Shown: positions 17,707-29,587 of the stretch, piece after piece
Layout of the letters: each line of letters begins with the position of its first letter
Position numbering within the stretch: the first letter of the stretch is position 1
NCBI GenBank assembly: GCA_024643655.1
Contig: JAHEMM010000017.1
Span: forward strand, 1 to 38,913
Length of the DNA: 38,913 nucleotides
Source of the DNA: Chitinophagaceae bacterium
GTDB taxonomy: Bacteria > Bacteroidota > Bacteroidia > Chitinophagales > Chitinophagaceae
Direction of reading: 5' to 3'
Made by a program: the position numbers and the translations under genes
The notes under the pieces: generated by a model
The model's input: the letters and a program-made list of their open reading frames with translations, nothing else
Told to the model about the DNA's origin: nothing
The model's database searches: none

Positions 17707-18367
17707 CATTAATAATACTTTCTGCAATCAAAAGGTCTATTGGGCTGGTAATCTTTATATTATTTTCTTCCCCATCAACCAAAGATACTTTTAGTCCATA
17801 CGCTTCTACAACTGTAGCCTCATCTGTAAATTTATCTTTAAAGTCTATCTGATAAGCTGGCAAAAGAATCTTACTATGAAAAGTTTGGGGTGTTTGAATC
17901 AGTTTTACATTATTTCTTTCAAATGCTTCATTTCCAGCTTCATTTACCAATCGTATACTATCTCTCGAAGTAACTGCAGGAATTGCCGTTCCCGTTTCAA
18001 CGGCTTTTTCATAACAACGATGAATCAATTCTTTTGACACCAGGCAACGAACACCATCATGTACAAAAACAATAGACTCTTCTTGTACCATTGCCAACCC
18101 ATTCTTTACAGATTGAAAACGAGTATCACCTCCTGCTGTAATGCTAATTCTACTTTTATCAAAATAAGCATCAATTATTTCCTGGCCCATATCGGTGTAA
18201 CCAAGAGGTAACACTAATATTATTTGTAAATCATCATAAGCACTTAAAAATGCTTTTAGCGTATAATAAAGAACAGGCTTATCCTTTAGTAACATAAACT
18301 GCTTAGGCAAAGAAGTACCCATTCGTCTTCCTGAGCCTCCTGCTACAATAATGGTGTATTTCTTCAT
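17699..18367 (-). CDS. ispD: 2-C-methyl-D-erythritol 4-phosphate cytidylyltransferase
   Basis: IspD joins CTP and MEP to give CDP-ME in the non-mevalonate isoprenoid pathway. The 222-residue Rossmann-like nucleotidyltransferase carries the CTP-binding loop AGGSGRRMG with PKQF shortly after (about residues 9-24), the VHDGVRC segment (VHDAARP in many homologues), and LIQTPQTF followed by FTDEATVVE. Length and motifs are standard. It is the last gene of a likely unit with the heptose kinase and isoaspartyl peptidase, three bases after the latter's stop. It ends inside the convergent FemAB-like gene, so no terminator can separate the two. Confidence 0.96.
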   Translation of the reverse strand: MKKYTIIVAGGSGRRMGTSLPKQFMLLKDKPVLYYTLKAFLSAYDDLQIILVLPLGYTDMGQEIIDAYFDKSRISITAGGDTRFQSVKNGLAMVQEESIVFVHDGVRCLVSKELIHRCYEKAVETGTAIPAVTSRDSIRLVNEAGNEAFERNNVKLIQTPQTFHSKILLPAYQIDFKDKFTDEATVVEAYGLKVSLVDGEENNIKITSPIDLLIAESIINAN

Positions 18368-18370
18368 TTC

Positions 18371-19303
18371 TTATTTGTAAATTAATACCATTTTAGTTCC
18401 ATCACTTTTTCTCAACCCCCGATACATCCCTTCGCTATTAAATACCATCGCTGCATTTCCTTTTGTATCCACTCCTATCATTCCTCCTTCACCTTCTAGC
18501 TTCATTAATTTATCATGCACAACAACATTCATAGCTTCTTCTAGTGAGAGTCCTTTATATTCTATCAAACAACTTACATCATAAGCTGTTACAGCTCTGA
18601 TAAATGGCTCACCGTGACCTGTACAACTAATGGCGCAGGTTTTATTATTAGCATAAGTCCCTGCACCAATGATCGGACTATCACCTACCCTTCCATATTG
18701 TTTATTTGTCATTCCGCCAGTACTAGTGGCCGCTGCTACATTCCCATAGATATCTACCGCTGCTGCACCAACTGTTCCAAACTTCTTATCTTTTATAATA
18801 ATGTTATGATCTAATGCTGTCTCATCATTTCCTTGCATCTGCTTCCATTGATTGTGACGAAATTCAGAATAGAAATAAGCGTCTTCTTCCAATCTTAATT
18901 TGTTCATTTTTGCAAACTCCAATGCACCATTACCATTCAACATTACATGCTGGCTTTTATTCATTATAGTGTACGCTAACTCAACAGGATTACGAACATT
19001 CTTAACAGCAGCAACAGCTCCAGCCATTAAATTTTGACCATTCATTATAGCTGCATCCATTTCTTGTGACCCATCTTTTCCAAATACAGATCCTCTTCCG
19101 GCATTAAAAAGAATATTATTTTCTAATGAAATTGTTGCTGCAAGAATTGCATCAACAGCCGACCCTTCTTTTTCTAAAATTGCATATCCAGCATCCAATG
19201 CATTTTCCAATCCTTTATGATAATTGGTTTCCAATTCTTTTGTCATCTCTCCTTTAAGAATTGTTCCCGCACCACCATGTATTACCAATGAATAAACTGA
19301 CAT
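18371..19303 (-). CDS. Isoaspartyl peptidase / plant-type L-asparaginase
   Basis: This 310-residue Ntn-hydrolase precursor is expected to self-cleave before Thr177 in the motif FGTVGAAAVD, giving alpha and beta subunits. Other family marks are HGGAG at 9-13, FNAGRGSVF near 66-74, and TSTGGMTNK after the nucleophile. Enzymes of this family remove beta-aspartyl dipeptides from damaged proteins and hydrolyse asparagine. There is no signal peptide, so it should act in the cytosol. It is 17 bases downstream of the heptose kinase and 3 bases upstream of ispD, all on the minus strand. The grouping looks transcriptional rather than metabolic. Confidence 0.94.
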   Translation of the reverse strand: MSVYSLVIHGGAGTILKGEMTKELETNYHKGLENALDAGYAILEKEGSAVDAILAATISLENNILFNAGRGSVFGKDGSQEMDAAIMNGQNLMAGAVAAVKNVRNPVELAYTIMNKSQHVMLNGNGALEFAKMNKLRLEEDAYFYSEFRHNQWKQMQGNDETALDHNIIIKDKKFGTVGAAAVDIYGNVAAATSTGGMTNKQYGRVGDSPIIGAGTYANNKTCAISCTGHGEPFIRAVTAYDVSCLIEYKGLSLEEAMNVVVHDKLMKLEGEGGMIGVDTKGNAAMVFNSEGMYRGLRKSDGTKMVLIYK

Positions 19304-19320
19304 ATAAATTTAATTGAAAC

Positions 19321-20310
19321 TTACATTAACAACATCTCACATTCTTTCAATAATCTTTCTTTGTTGATAGCAACAGTTCCTACTTCTTCACAAACCAGGC
19401 CTCCTGCTATATTGGCAACCTCTGCCATTAAATGCAAATCTTTTGTAACTGCATAAACCATAGATGCAACGGCAATAACAGTATCCCCAGCACCTGAAAC
19501 ATCGGCGATACTTCGTATATGAGAAGAAATTATTTGTGCATCATTTTCTTGTTGATAATAAACACCTTTTTCTGACAATGTAATAAATGATATTTTATGA
19601 TTTAAAAGTTCTGAAAGTTGCTTGTGAATTTTCTTAAGAATTGGCGGATTGATTTCATCGAATAACATATTCAACCCTTCCTTTACCTCTTTTAAATTTG
19701 GCTTGAAAATATCAGCATTTTTAAATGCAAAGAAATTTTTTCTTTTTGGATCAACGGCTGTTAAAATACCTGACTTATTACAAATCTTTATTATCTGCGA
19801 AATATTTTTTTGCGTTAACACACCTTTGTTATAATCTTCAAAAATGATAACATCTGGCTTTATAGTAGAAATAAACAACTGCACTTTTTCAAGCAATACC
19901 GCTTCATCTTTTTTATTTAAATCATTGGTAATCTCTTTGTCAAGCCGCATCATTTGTTGATTACGGCTAATAATTCTTATTTTATTAGTTGTTACCCTAT
20001 CATTACTTTTTATCAAAAATTTTGTGCTTATTTCATTTTCTTTTAAAAGTTTCTCTAGGTGCAAACTATCCTCATCATTTCCTACTGTTGAAAGAATGGA
20101 TACTTTTGCACCTAATGATCTGCAATTGAGGGCAACGTTTGCGGCACCACCGATTCTGTATTCCCTTTTTTGAAGCGAGACGATTGGGACAGGTGCTTCT
20201 GGCGAAATACGATCAACATTTCCCCACATATAAGTATCTAGCATTACATCGCCTATTACACCAACTTGCAACGAAGAAAATGATTTAAACAGATTTTTAA
20301 AATCTTCCAT
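19321..20310 (-). CDS. rfaE1: D-glycero-D-manno-heptose-7-phosphate kinase (HldE kinase domain, PfkB family)
   Basis: The enzyme phosphorylates heptose 7-phosphate at C1, a step toward ADP-heptose for the lipopolysaccharide core. The 329 residues comprise only the ribokinase-type domain, with RIGGAANVA near 52-60 and the catalytic DVSGAGDT near 270. The nucleotidyltransferase half of the fused E. coli HldE is absent, so the cytidylyltransferase-type partner must be encoded elsewhere. DVMLDTYMWG and RISPEAPVP near the N-terminus are typical of RfaE1. A related sugar kinase is a less likely alternative. It heads the unit with the isoaspartyl peptidase and ispD, just after the ompH-like terminator. 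Confidence 0.9.
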   Translation of the reverse strand: MEDFKNLFKSFSSLQVGVIGDVMLDTYMWGNVDRISPEAPVPIVSLQKREYRIGGAANVALNCRSLGAKVSILSTVGNDEDSLHLEKLLKENEISTKFLIKSNDRVTTNKIRIISRNQQMMRLDKEITNDLNKKDEAVLLEKVQLFISTIKPDVIIFEDYNKGVLTQKNISQIIKICNKSGILTAVDPKRKNFFAFKNADIFKPNLKEVKEGLNMLFDEINPPILKKIHKQLSELLNHKISFITLSEKGVYYQQENDAQIISSHIRSIADVSGAGDTVIAVASMVYAVTKDLHLMAEVANIAGGLVCEEVGTVAINKERLLKECEMLLM

Positions 20311-20349
20311 ATATCAAAATAAAGAATAATTTCTTGTAAGCCACAATGA

Positions 20350-20381
20350 AAAATGTCCTTTTGTAAACAAAAGGACATTTT
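20350..20381 (-). terminator. Terminator of the OmpH-like gene
   Basis: AAAATGTCCTTTTG (20350-20363) pairs perfectly with CAAAAGGACATTTT (20368-20381) over a 4-base loop. On the minus strand the hairpin lies 18 bases after the stop at 20400 and ends in a U run. Confidence 0.92.
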
Positions 20382-20399
20382 ATGTTATTCAACTGATTT

Positions 20400-21005
20400 T
20401 TAATTCTTTTTCGATGGTTTATGTTTCTCGTTCAATCCCTGCACTAGTTCTTTGGTAATATTATATGCAGTATCCTTATAAAAAAACAAACCCTGTTCAT
20501 AAGAAACAATATAATTGTATTTATGCTCCTTATTTAATTCTGTACAAAAATTTTCAATTTTCGACTTGATGTCAGTTTCCTTTCGGGTTCTTAAATCAAA
20601 ATAATCCTGATCAAGTTGTTGTTTTCTTGCCTTCATCTGTTCATTCAATTTCTCTAATTCCTGACTGGCTCTTCCAGATTCTTCTTCAGTTAATGTACCA
20701 GCTTGCATTTTATTCTGATAGAAAACATACTTATCCTGTATATTTTTTCCTAGTCTTTCTAATTCATTCGCTACTTCTTGTTCTTTTTTGCTTAATTCTG
20801 CTTTTACTTCTTTCACCATTTCAAAATTTGCAGCGACTGAATCCATTTCGAAATAAGCTATTTTAAATTCACTCGTAGAATTAGATTCAACATTATTTGC
20901 ATTGCCTTTCGTTGCTGATTTTGTTTTAGATCCAAAACTTGTAATTAATAAATAACCTGCAGCAAGGCTTAGCAAAATATTCCATATCAGCATTCCATTT
21001 TTCAT
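20400..21005 (-). CDS. OmpH/Skp family periplasmic chaperone-like protein
   Basis: The 201-residue protein starts with a hydrophobic segment (about 6-24) that lacks a clear signal peptidase site, so it may stay anchored in the inner membrane. A long charged coiled-coil region with VKAELSKKEQEVANELERLG and further Gln, Lys and Glu-rich helices fills about 60-150. A short strand segment (YNYIVSYEQG) near the end is typical of OmpH/Skp. Skp-type trimers hold unfolded outer membrane proteins in the periplasm. The usual bamA neighbour is absent, so the assignment is by fold and pattern. A -7-like TAGTTTTG lies just upstream. Confidence 0.85.
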   Translation of the reverse strand: MKNGMLIWNILLSLAAGYLLITSFGSKTKSATKGNANNVESNSTSEFKIAYFEMDSVAANFEMVKEVKAELSKKEQEVANELERLGKNIQDKYVFYQNKMQAGTLTEEESGRASQELEKLNEQMKARKQQLDQDYFDLRTRKETDIKSKIENFCTELNKEHKYNYIVSYEQGLFFYKDTAYNITKELVQGLNEKHKPSKKN

Positions 21006-21024
21006 TCAACTTTATCTTTAAGTA

Positions 21025-21051
21025 CAAAACTACGTATCTATAAGCGGTCAA
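21025..21051 (-). promoter_or_regulatory. Possible promoter of the OmpH-like gene
   Basis: On the minus strand TTG (21051-21049) precedes TAGTTTTG (21032-21025) by 16 bases. The -7 box fits TAnnTTTG, but the spacing is shorter than the usual 19-20, so this is a weak call. Confidence 0.4.
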
Positions 21052-21105
21052 ATATAAGGAATCAATTTACTTTATGATACCCTTAACAGCCACAGCTTTG
21101 CGTAA

Positions 21106-21134
21106 AAATGGAGTAAGAAAATCTTACTCCATTT
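21106..21134 (-). terminator. Terminator of rpoBC
   Basis: AAATGGAGTAAGA (21106-21118) pairs perfectly with TCTTACTCCATTT (21122-21134), leaving a 3-base loop. It lies 25 bases after the rpoC stop and is followed by a short U run on the minus strand. Confidence 0.9.
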
Positions 21135-21158
21135 ATTAATTTATTGTTTTTTTCGAAA

Positions 21159-24100
21159 TTATTCTTCTTCGTCAAAAGCCATAGCTTCACGACTTGTTTG
21201 CAACAATTCATATTCTTCCTTGCTACCTACAATCATATTTTCAAAATCTCTCAAACCTGTACCTGCAGGGATTAAATGTCCTGTTATTACATTCTCTTTC
21301 AATCCTAGCATATCATCTGTTTTTCCATTAATTGCAGCAGATGACAATACTTTGGTTGTTTCCTGGAAAGATGCTGCTGATATCCAGCTTGGCACTCCCA
21401 ATGAAGCTTTTGTAATACCCAACAATGTTGGTGAAGAAGTGGCAGGTTTCGCATCACGGAACTCTACTGGTGTTTTGTCATTTCTACGAAGTATAGAGTT
21501 TTCTTCTCTTACTTCACGAAGTGAAACAATTTGTCCAGCACGAAGTTTTGTGCTATCACCAACTTCAGTAACAATCTTCTTATCAAAGATGAAATCGTTT
21601 TCTTCTACAAAATCAAATTTATCTGTTAAATCATCTTCTAGGAAACGAGTATCTCCCGGATCAACAATATTTACTTTACGCATCATCTGACGAACGATAC
21701 ACTCAATATGTTTATCATTGATCTTCACACCCTGCAAACGATAAACTTCCTGTATCTCATTTACCACATATTCCTGTACTGCAAACGGGCCTTTGATAGA
21801 AAGAATATCGAATGGTGCAATCTGACCATCACTTAATGGAATACCTGCTTTTACAAAGTCTCCATCCTGAGCAAGAATCTGTCTGGTTAATGGAACCAAA
21901 TATTTCTTTTGTACGCCATCTTTTGCTTCAATAATAATCTCCCGGTTACCTCTTTTAATAGCTCCCATAACCACTACTCCATCAATTTCAGAAACAACAG
22001 CCGGGTTGCTAGGATTTCTTGCTTCAAATAATTCTGTAACACGAGGAAGACCTCCGGTTATATCACGAAGTTTTCCAAGAACCCTAGGAATCTTAACTAA
22101 AACCTGACCCGCTTTTACCTCATCACCTTCTTCTTTGATGATATGACTTCCAGTAGGTAGGTTATAAGTTTTTTTGTCTTTCCCTTCAACTATGATTGAC
22201 GGAATCTTTGTTTTATCTCTCGTTTCAATTACCACTTTTTCACGGTGTCCAGTTTGCTCATCAGCCTCTTCACGATAAGTAACACCTTCAATAACATTAT
22301 CAAAACTCAACGTACCATTGATTTCTGCCATGATTACGTTGTTGTATGGATCCCATGAACAAATCGTATCACCTTTTTTTACTTTTTGGCCATCTTTCAC
22401 AAATAATGTAGAACCATAAGGAATGTGAGCTGTATTTAACAAACGTTCCGTTTCAACATCAATATTTCTTATTTCGCCTGTTCTACCTACTACAATTTGT
22501 ACTTTTTTACCTTCTGCATCTTCTACATTTACAGTACGTAATCCATCAAACTGTACTGTACCATCAAACTTCGCATACAAAGATGAATCAACTGCTGCAG
22601 ATCCTGCCACACCACCTACGTGGAATGTACGAAGTGTTAACTGTGTGCCTGGTTCACCAATTGATTGTGCAGCAATAATACCAACAGCGTCACCTTTCTG
22701 TGCGATATTACCTGATGCAAGGTTTTTACCGTAGCATTTTACACAAACACCTCTCTTGCTTTCGCAAGTAAGTACTGAACGTATTTCAACAACTTCTATT
22801 CCTGCTTCTTCAATTTTTTTAGCATCACTTTGTTTGATCTGATCACCAGCTTCTACTAATACTGCTTCGCTTACAGGATCTAATACATCGTGTAAGGATG
22901 TACGACCTGCGATACGATCAGCTAATGGTTCTATAATATCTTCATTATCTTTTAATGCTGAAGTTGCAATACCACGAAGTGTTCCGCAATCTTCTTCCAT
23001 GATAACCATATCCTGTGACACATCCACCAATCGACGGGTTAGGTAACCTGCATCGGCTGTTTTAAGGGCTGTATCTGCAAGACCTTTTCTGGCACCATGC
23101 GTAGAAATAAAGTAATCCAATACATTCAATCCACCTTTAAAGTTGGAAAGAATTGGATTCTCAATAATCTCTGAACCTGTAGAACCAGATTTTCTTGGCT
23201 TCGCCATCAAACCTCTGATACCACCTAACTGCTTGATCTGTTGCTTGGAACCTCTTGCTCCAGAATCCAACATCATATATAATGAATTAAAGCCTTGTTT
23301 ATCGGCTGACAATTCACGGATCAATGTTTCTGTAATTCTTGTATCTACACGACTCCAAATATCAACTATCTGGTTATAACGTTCGTTGTTTGTAATAAGA
23401 CCCATATTATAACTATCCCACACTTCATCAACTTCAACTTTAGCATTAGCCAATAACTCCTCTTTTACATCAGGAATAATCAGGTCATTGATACTAAAAG
23501 ACAATCCACCCTGGAAGGCAGTTCGGAATCCAAGTGTCTTGATAGCATCCAGGAATTTCGCAGTTTTAGGAACATTAGTAATATTGATGATATCTCCAAT
23601 GATCTCACGAAGATTCTTTTTCGTCAACAATGCATTTACAAATCCAACTTCTGCCGGTACATGCTGATTAAATATTACACGACCAACTGTCGTTTCAATT
23701 AATTTATGTTCCAATAAACCATCTGCATTGCGGATATTTACTTTTACTTTTATCCAGGCATGCATATCTATAACACCTTCGTTATATGCAATGATAACTT
23801 CTTCAGTAGAATAGAAAGCTTTTCCTTCACCACGAATAGTTTCAGTATCAGTAGTCTTTTTACCCTTAGTAATGTAATATAGACCCAACACCATGTCCTG
23901 AGAAGGAAGCGTAATTGGAGTACCGTTTTGTGGATTCAAAATGTTGTGTGAGGCAAGCATCAGTAATTGAGCTTCCAAAACAGCAGAATGACTCAACGGT
24001 ACATGCACCGCCATTTGGTCACCATCAAAGTCAGCGTTAAAGGCTGTTGTAACCAAAGGATGTAATTGAATTGCTTTTCCTTCAATCAATTTTGGCTGGA

Positions 24101-25451
24101 AAGCCTGAATTGATAAACGGTGAAGTGTTGGGGCACGGTTCAACATAATCGGGTGCCCTTTCAAAATATTCTCTAATATATCCCAAACAACAGCTTCCTT
24201 TTTGTCTACCAGTTTCCTTGCAGACTTCACTGTTTTTACAATACCTCTTTCAATTAATTTTCGAATGATAAACGGTTTGAATAATTCTGCCGCCATATCT
24301 TTTGGCAAACCACACTCATGTAGTTTCAATTCAGGACCTACTACGATAACAGAACGACCAGAATAGTCAACCCTTTTACCTAATAAGTTCTGACGGAAAC
24401 GACCTTGCTTACCTTTTAATACATCACTCAATGATTTCAATGCCCTTCCACCTTCTGCTTTTACAGCATTTGATTTGCGGCTATTATCAAACAATGAGTC
24501 AACAGCTTCCTGTAACATCCTTTTTTCATTACGAAGGATTACTTCAGGAGCTTTAATTTCTAACAACCTTTTCAAACGATTATTACGAATAATAACACGG
24601 CGATAAAGATCATTCAGATCAGAAGAAGCGAAACGACCTCCATCTAATGGAACCAATGGACGTAATTCCGGTGGAATGACAGGAATGTATTGCATAACCA
24701 TCCATTCTGGACGATTATTGATTCTAGTATTGGCATCGCGGAATGCTTCTACAACACTCAAACGCTTCAAGGCATCTGCCTTTCTTTGCTGAGATGTTTC
24801 GTTAGCAGCTGCATTACGCAGGTCGAATGATAACTGATCCAAATCGATACGCTGTAACATATCATGCACAGCTTCAGCACCCATTTTAGCGATGAACTTT
24901 TGAGGATCATCATCAGGCAGGTATTGATTATCTTTTGGTAAAGTATCAAGTATATCTAAATATTCCTCTTCAGTTAATAAATCACCAGGGTTTTGTCCTT
25001 TATCTGCACGGACACCCGACTGGATTACAACAAAACGTTCGTAATAAACAATCGTTTCTAATTTCTTAGAACTTACGCCGAGTAAATAACCAATTTTATT
25101 TGGTAAAGATTTGAAATACCAAATGTGAACTACAGGCACCACTAATTTAATGTGTCCCATTCTTTCTCTACGTACTTTCTTCTCTGTTACTTCTACACCA
25201 CAACGGTCACAAACGATACCTTTATAACGGATACGCTTATATTTTCCACAAGCACATTCATAATCTTTTACCGGACCGAATATTCTTTCGCAGAATAAAC
25301 CATCTCTTTCAGGCTTATATGTACGATAGTTGATCGTTTCAGGCTTTAGTATTTCACCATAAGATCTTTCTAAGATATTATCTGGCGATGCAAGACCGAT
25401 TGTGATCTTTGAAAAAGCCGCTTTGGGACGATTTTCTTTTCTGATTGACAT
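21159..25451 (-). CDS. rpoC: DNA-directed RNA polymerase subunit beta'
   Basis: The 1430-residue beta' subunit forms the polymerase clamp and carries the catalytic metal. The N-terminal zinc ribbon has CxC and CxxC pairs near 65-83 (CACGK, CDRCG). The magnesium-binding NADFDGDQ is at about 472-479. The second zinc site is built from a Cys near 815 and [11 protein letters not shown] near 895-905. The trigger-loop region includes [13 protein letters not shown]. The protein ends in a short acidic tail. It is slightly longer than the E. coli subunit, which is normal for Bacteroidota. It follows rpoB after 67 bases and closes the unit at a hairpin terminator. Confidence 0.99.
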   Translation of the reverse strand: MSIRKENRPKAAFSKITIGLASPDNILERSYGEILKPETINYRTYKPERDGLFCERIFGPVKDYECACGKYKRIRYKGIVCDRCGVEVTEKKVRRERMGHIKLVVPVVHIWYFKSLPNKIGYLLGVSSKKLETIVYYERFVVIQSGVRADKGQNPGDLLTEEEYLDILDTLPKDNQYLPDDDPQKFIAKMGAEAVHDMLQRIDLDQLSFDLRNAAANETSQQRKADALKRLSVVEAFRDANTRINNRPEWMVMQYIPVIPPELRPLVPLDGGRFASSDLNDLYRRVIIRNNRLKRLLEIKAPEVILRNEKRMLQEAVDSLFDNSRKSNAVKAEGGRALKSLSDVLKGKQGRFRQNLLGKRVDYSGRSVIVVGPELKLHECGLPKDMAAELFKPFIIRKLIERGIVKTVKSARKLVDKKEAVVWDILENILKGHPIMLNRAPTLHRLSIQAFQPKLIEGKAIQLHPLVTTAFNADFDGDQMAVHVPLSHSAVLEAQLLMLASHNILNPQNGTPITLPSQDMVLGLYYITKGKKTTDTETIRGEGKAFYSTEEVIIAYNEGVIDMHAWIKVKVNIRNADGLLEHKLIETTVGRVIFNQHVPAEVGFVNALLTKKNLREIIGDIINITNVPKTAKFLDAIKTLGFRTAFQGGLSFSINDLIIPDVKEELLANAKVEVDEVWDSYNMGLITNNERYNQIVDIWSRVDTRITETLIRELSADKQGFNSLYMMLDSGARGSKQQIKQLGGIRGLMAKPRKSGSTGSEIIENPILSNFKGGLNVLDYFISTHGARKGLADTALKTADAGYLTRRLVDVSQDMVIMEEDCGTLRGIATSALKDNEDIIEPLADRIAGRTSLHDVLDPVSEAVLVEAGDQIKQSDAKKIEEAGIEVVEIRSVLTCESKRGVCVKCYGKNLASGNIAQKGDAVGIIAAQSIGEPGTQLTLRTFHVGGVAGSAAVDSSLYAKFDGTVQFDGLRTVNVEDAEGKKVQIVVGRTGEIRNIDVETERLLNTAHIPYGSTLFVKDGQKVKKGDTICSWDPYNNVIMAEINGTLSFDNVIEGVTYREEADEQTGHREKVVIETRDKTKIPSIIVEGKDKKTYNLPTGSHIIKEEGDEVKAGQVLVKIPRVLGKLRDITGGLPRVTELFEARNPSNPAVVSEIDGVVVMGAIKRGNREIIIEAKDGVQKKYLVPLTRQILAQDGDFVKAGIPLSDGQIAPFDILSIKGPFAVQEYVVNEIQEVYRLQGVKINDKHIECIVRQMMRKVNIVDPGDTRFLEDDLTDKFDFVEENDFIFDKKIVTEVGDSTKLRAGQIVSLREVREENSILRRNDKTPVEFRDAKPATSSPTLLGITKASLGVPSWISAASFQETTKVLSSAAINGKTDDMLGLKENVITGHLIPAGTGLRDFENMIVGSKEEYELLQTSREAMAFDEEE

Positions 25452-25496
25452 ATTCTTATTTCTAGTTTCTTGTATAAAATTTTGTTCCAGTCAAAT

Positions 25497-25531
25497 CACC
25501 TTTTTAGGTGTGAAGTTTTTAATCAAACTTC
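25497..25531 (-). other. Two small hairpins in the rpoB-rpoC junction
   Basis: CACCT/AGGTG (25497-25501 and 25506-25510) forms a 5-bp hairpin. GAAGTTT/AAACTTC (25512-25518 and 25525-25531) forms a 7-bp hairpin whose loop contains the rpoB stop codon (25519-25521). They lack U-tracts, so they are not terminators. They could influence processing or coupling of rpoB and rpoC translation. Confidence 0.5.
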
Positions 25532-28500
25532 ATATCAAGCCCTAATCCTCTTAATTCATGTACTAATACGTTAAATGATTCAGGCACACCAGCTCTTGGT
25601 ACATTCTCTCCTTTTACTATTGCTTCATACGTTTTTGCCCGGCCGATAATATCGTCCGACTTAATAGTCAATAATTCCTGAAGAATGTTTGAAGCGCCAT
25701 ATGCCTCTAATGCCCATACTTCCATCTCACCAAATCGCTGACCACCAAACTGAGCTTTACCACCCAACGGTTGTTGTGTGATCAAACTGTATGGTCCGAT
25801 AGAACGGGCATGCATCTTATCATCCACCATATGGTGCAATTTGATAACATAGATAATCCCTACTGTAGCTTTCTGATGGAAACGTTCTCCAGTTTCACCA
25901 TCATACAAATAAGTATGACCATGCATTGGAATATTAGCTTCATCACAATATTTAGCGATTTCTTCTACTGAAGCACCATCAAAAATTGGTGTTGCGAATT
26001 TCAACCCTAATTTCTCACCAGTCCAACCCAAGATAGTTTCGTAAATCTGACCAAGGTTCATACGACTTGGTACACCTAATGGATTCAATACAATGTCAAC
26101 AGGAGTACCATCTTCAAGGAAAGGCATGTCTTCATGACGAACGATTTTCGCTACTATGCCTTTGTTTCCGTGACGGCCAGCCATTTTATCTCCTACTTTC
26201 AGCTTACGCTTAACAGCAAGATATACTTTAGCTAATTTCAATACACCAGCTGGTAACTCATCACCAATACTTATATTGAATTTCTCTCTCTTGTAGCGAC
26301 CTAACTCTTCATTGAACTTAATGCTATAATTGTGTAGCAATATATTAACCTGGTCATCCACTTTTGCGTCGCCAGTCCAACCTAATGGATTAATGTTTGC
26401 AAAGTCAAGTCCACGAAGGTTCTTCTCTGTAAACTTGGCGCCTTTACCAATTTGTACTTCACCAAAGTTGTTAGTTACACTTGTAGAAGTATGATTAGCC
26501 AACAGTGTAGATAATTTTTCAATCAATACATCCATCAGATCATTTTCATTCTTCTCATGCATTTTTTCCAACTTCTCTATCATCGCTTTCTCTCTCACCT
26601 TACCATTCTTATCTTTCTTAGCTCTCTGGAAAAGTTTCTTACCTATAACTACACCCTCTACACCGTTTGGAGCTTTCAATGAAGCATCTTTTGCATCACC
26701 AGCTTTATCACCGAAGATGGCCCGTAGTAATTTCTCTTCTGGTGTTGGATCTGATTCCCCTTTTGGAGTGATCTTACCAATCAAAATATCACCTTCTTTT
26801 ACAATTGCTCCTACTCTAATGATACCGTTCTCGTCCAAATCCTTAGTGGCTTCTTCAGAAACGTTAGGGATATCTGGCGTCAATTCTTCTTCACCGAGTT
26901 TAGTATCTCTTACTTCCAATTCATATTCAGAAATATGAACTGAAGTAAACATATCTTCTTTAACTACTCTTTCACTAATAACGATGGCATCCTCAAAGTT
27001 GTAACCTTTCCATGGCATGAAGGCCACTTTCAGGTTTTTACCTAATGCTAATTCACCATTTTGTGTAGCATAACCTTCAGTAAGGAAATCGCCGTTCTTT
27101 ACTTTCTGACCTTTTTTAACAGCAGGATTTAAATTGATGCAAGTTTCCTGGTTGGTCTTAATAAACTTGGTTAGTTTGTAAATCTTTAGATCATCTTCAA
27201 AACTTACTAATTTTTCTTCTTGTTCACGGTCATAACGAACATGGATTTCGTTTGCATCAACAAACTCAACTACCCCGTTACCATCTGCATGAATCTGAAT
27301 CCTTGCATCTCTAGCAGCTTTACCTTCCAGGCCGGTACCAACAATCGGCACATCAGCACGGATAAGTGGCACAGCCTGACGTTGCATGTTCGAACCCATC
27401 AGGGCACGGTTAGCATCATCATGCTCAAGGAAAGGAATCAACGAAGCACTTAAACCTACAATCTGGTTTGGTGCAACGTCCATATATTCAACATCATTCT
27501 TTTCAAGAATCGGAAAATCACCCGTTTCTCTACTTGCAATTCTATCTTCAACAAAATTTCCTTTATCATCCAAAGAAGTATTTGCCTGAGCAATTTTTGC
27601 CAGGTCCTCTTCTTCTGCACTTAGGAAATTTAATTCCTTCATATTCACTTTTCCTTCATTCACTTTACGATAAGGAGTTTCGATAAAGCCCATATCGTTA
27701 ATCTTGGCATGTACACAAAGTGTAGAGATCAAACCAATGTTTGGACCTTCCGGTGTTTCAATCGTACAAAGACGACCATAGTGAGAATAGTGTACGTCAC
27801 GAACCTCGAATCCAGCTCTTTCACGACTTAAACCACCTGGTCCAAGTGCTGAAATACGACGCTTATGTGTTATTTCTGATAATGGGTTAGTCTGATCCAG
27901 AAACTGGGATAACTGAGATGTACCAAAGAATGAATTGATAACAGAACTCAGCGTTCTTGCATTAATCAAATCAACTGGTGTAAACACCTCATTATCTCTT
28001 ACGTTCATTCTTTCACGAATCGTTCTGGCCATACGAGCCAAACCAACACCAAACTGAGCATATAATTGCTCTCCCACTGTACGTACACGACGATTGCTCA
28101 AGTGATCAATATCATCAACCTCTGCTTTACCGTTAGTTAAGCGAACAAGATATTTAATGATAAGAATGATATCTTCTTTGGTTAATGTTTTCTTCTGTAG
28201 CGGTAAGTCAACATTCAGTTTACGATTGATCTTGTAACGACCAACTTCGCCTAAATCATAGCGCTTATCACTAAAGAATAATTTATCAATGATACCACGG
28301 GCAGTTTCATTATCCGGTGCATCAGCTCCGCGAAGCTGACGATAGATAAATTGAACCGCCTCCAGTTCACTGTTTGAAGTGTCTTTGTTTAATGTATTGT
28401 AAATAATTGCATAATCGCCACCCACATCTTCTCTCTGAATGAAAACGCTTTCAACTTCCATATCTGAAATAGTCTCAATTGCTTCTTCATCCAGCACTGT

Positions 28501-29322
28501 ATCTCTCTCCATTACAATTTCGTTTCTTTCAATAGAAACTACTTCGCCGGTATCTTCATCTACAAAATCCTCAACCCAGGTTCTTAATACCCTTGCAGCT
28601 AGTCTTTTGCCAATGTATTTACCTAAAGTTTTTTTATCTGTTTTTACTTCATCAGCCATACCAAACAGCTCAAGGATATCCTTATCTGTTTCATAACCGA
28701 TTGAACGAAGTAATGTAGTAACAGGGAATTTTTTCTTACGGTCGATATAAGCAAACATCACATTGTTGATGTCTGTTGCAAACTCCATCCAGGCTCCTTT
28801 GAAAGGAATAACCCTTGCAGAATAAATTTTTGTACCATTGGGGTGAACTGATTGACCGAAAAATACTCCTGGAGAACGGTGCAACTGAGATACAACAACT
28901 CTCTCTGCTCCGTTAACTACAAATGTACCACGAGGAGTCATGTAAGGAATATTTCCAAGGAAAACGTCCTGAACGATCGTTTGGAAATCCACATGCTCTT
29001 CATCATTACAGCTCAAGCGAAGTTTCGCTTTAAGCGGCACAGCATAAGTTAAACCTCTTTCCATACACTCATCAATAGAGTAACGGGGCGGGTCGATAAA
29101 ATAATCTAAAAACTCCAGCACAAAAATATTTCTGGTGTCCGTAATAGGAAAATTATCCTTAAATACACGGAACAAACCTTCTACATTTCTTTTGTCGGGA
29201 GTCGTTTCTAACTGGAAAAATTCTTTAAACGATTGAATTTGTACTTCTAGCAGATCTGGAGTTTCAGCAAGGTGCTTAATCTTTCCAAAATCCACTCTTG
29301 AGTTCACTTTTGTTGAAGACAT
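25519..29322 (-). CDS. rpoB: DNA-directed RNA polymerase subunit beta
   Basis: The 1267-residue beta subunit forms the polymerase pincer and the rifampicin-binding pocket. Recognisable parts are [13 protein letters not shown] in the N-terminal lobe, the rifampicin cluster region [19 protein letters not shown] with [24 protein letters not shown], the [14 protein letters not shown] catalytic-region segment, and the C-terminal [23 protein letters not shown]. In that cluster the usual drug-contacting residues appear intact (Gln, Asp, His, Arg and Ser at the common positions). It starts at the ATG at 29322 with no Shine-Dalgarno. Its promoter lies about 143 bases upstream and is divergent to a helix-hairpin-helix gene. 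Confidence 0.99.
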   Translation of the reverse strand: MSSTKVNSRVDFGKIKHLAETPDLLEVQIQSFKEFFQLETTPDKRNVEGLFRVFKDNFPITDTRNIFVLEFLDYFIDPPRYSIDECMERGLTYAVPLKAKLRLSCNDEEHVDFQTIVQDVFLGNIPYMTPRGTFVVNGAERVVVSQLHRSPGVFFGQSVHPNGTKIYSARVIPFKGAWMEFATDINNVMFAYIDRKKKFPVTTLLRSIGYETDKDILELFGMADEVKTDKKTLGKYIGKRLAARVLRTWVEDFVDEDTGEVVSIERNEIVMERDTVLDEEAIETISDMEVESVFIQREDVGGDYAIIYNTLNKDTSNSELEAVQFIYRQLRGADAPDNETARGIIDKLFFSDKRYDLGEVGRYKINRKLNVDLPLQKKTLTKEDIILIIKYLVRLTNGKAEVDDIDHLSNRRVRTVGEQLYAQFGVGLARMARTIRERMNVRDNEVFTPVDLINARTLSSVINSFFGTSQLSQFLDQTNPLSEITHKRRISALGPGGLSRERAGFEVRDVHYSHYGRLCTIETPEGPNIGLISTLCVHAKINDMGFIETPYRKVNEGKVNMKELNFLSAEEEDLAKIAQANTSLDDKGNFVEDRIASRETGDFPILEKNDVEYMDVAPNQIVGLSASLIPFLEHDDANRALMGSNMQRQAVPLIRADVPIVGTGLEGKAARDARIQIHADGNGVVEFVDANEIHVRYDREQEEKLVSFEDDLKIYKLTKFIKTNQETCINLNPAVKKGQKVKNGDFLTEGYATQNGELALGKNLKVAFMPWKGYNFEDAIVISERVVKEDMFTSVHISEYELEVRDTKLGEEELTPDIPNVSEEATKDLDENGIIRVGAIVKEGDILIGKITPKGESDPTPEEKLLRAIFGDKAGDAKDASLKAPNGVEGVVIGKKLFQRAKKDKNGKVREKAMIEKLEKMHEKNENDLMDVLIEKLSTLLANHTSTSVTNNFGEVQIGKGAKFTEKNLRGLDFANINPLGWTGDAKVDDQVNILLHNYSIKFNEELGRYKREKFNISIGDELPAGVLKLAKVYLAVKRKLKVGDKMAGRHGNKGIVAKIVRHEDMPFLEDGTPVDIVLNPLGVPSRMNLGQIYETILGWTGEKLGLKFATPIFDGASVEEIAKYCDEANIPMHGHTYLYDGETGERFHQKATVGIIYVIKLHHMVDDKMHARSIGPYSLITQQPLGGKAQFGGQRFGEMEVWALEAYGASNILQELLTIKSDDIIGRAKTYEAIVKGENVPRAGVPESFNVLVHELRGLGLDMKFD

Positions 29323-29464
29323 ATGCGAAAACCGGTTTTACAACGTTGAAGACATACAAATCACTAACAGGATCTCATTTTTATTAAAAACGAAAACCTA
29401 TGAAAGTCAATTACTTACGCATGATTTGGGATGTCAAAATATATTTGGCCAAAATAAAGGATTG

Positions 29465-29494
29465 CAAAGGTAGGGAATTATTATTCTTAACCAA
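29465..29494 (-). promoter_or_regulatory. Strong promoter of rpoB-rpoC
   Basis: On the minus strand TTG (29494-29492) and TACCTTTG (29472-29465) are 19 bases apart, an exact match to the Bacteroidota consensus. Transcription from near 29459 leaves a leader of about 137 bases before rpoB. This explains how rpoBC can be expressed apart from rplJL. Confidence 0.82.
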
Positions 29495-29587
29495 GAAAAA
29501 TTTGATCACAATAACCCGGCCAAAATACCATGAAATGGGCATTTCCCGGAATAATATGATTCCGTATTTTGCTATTAAATTTTGCTG

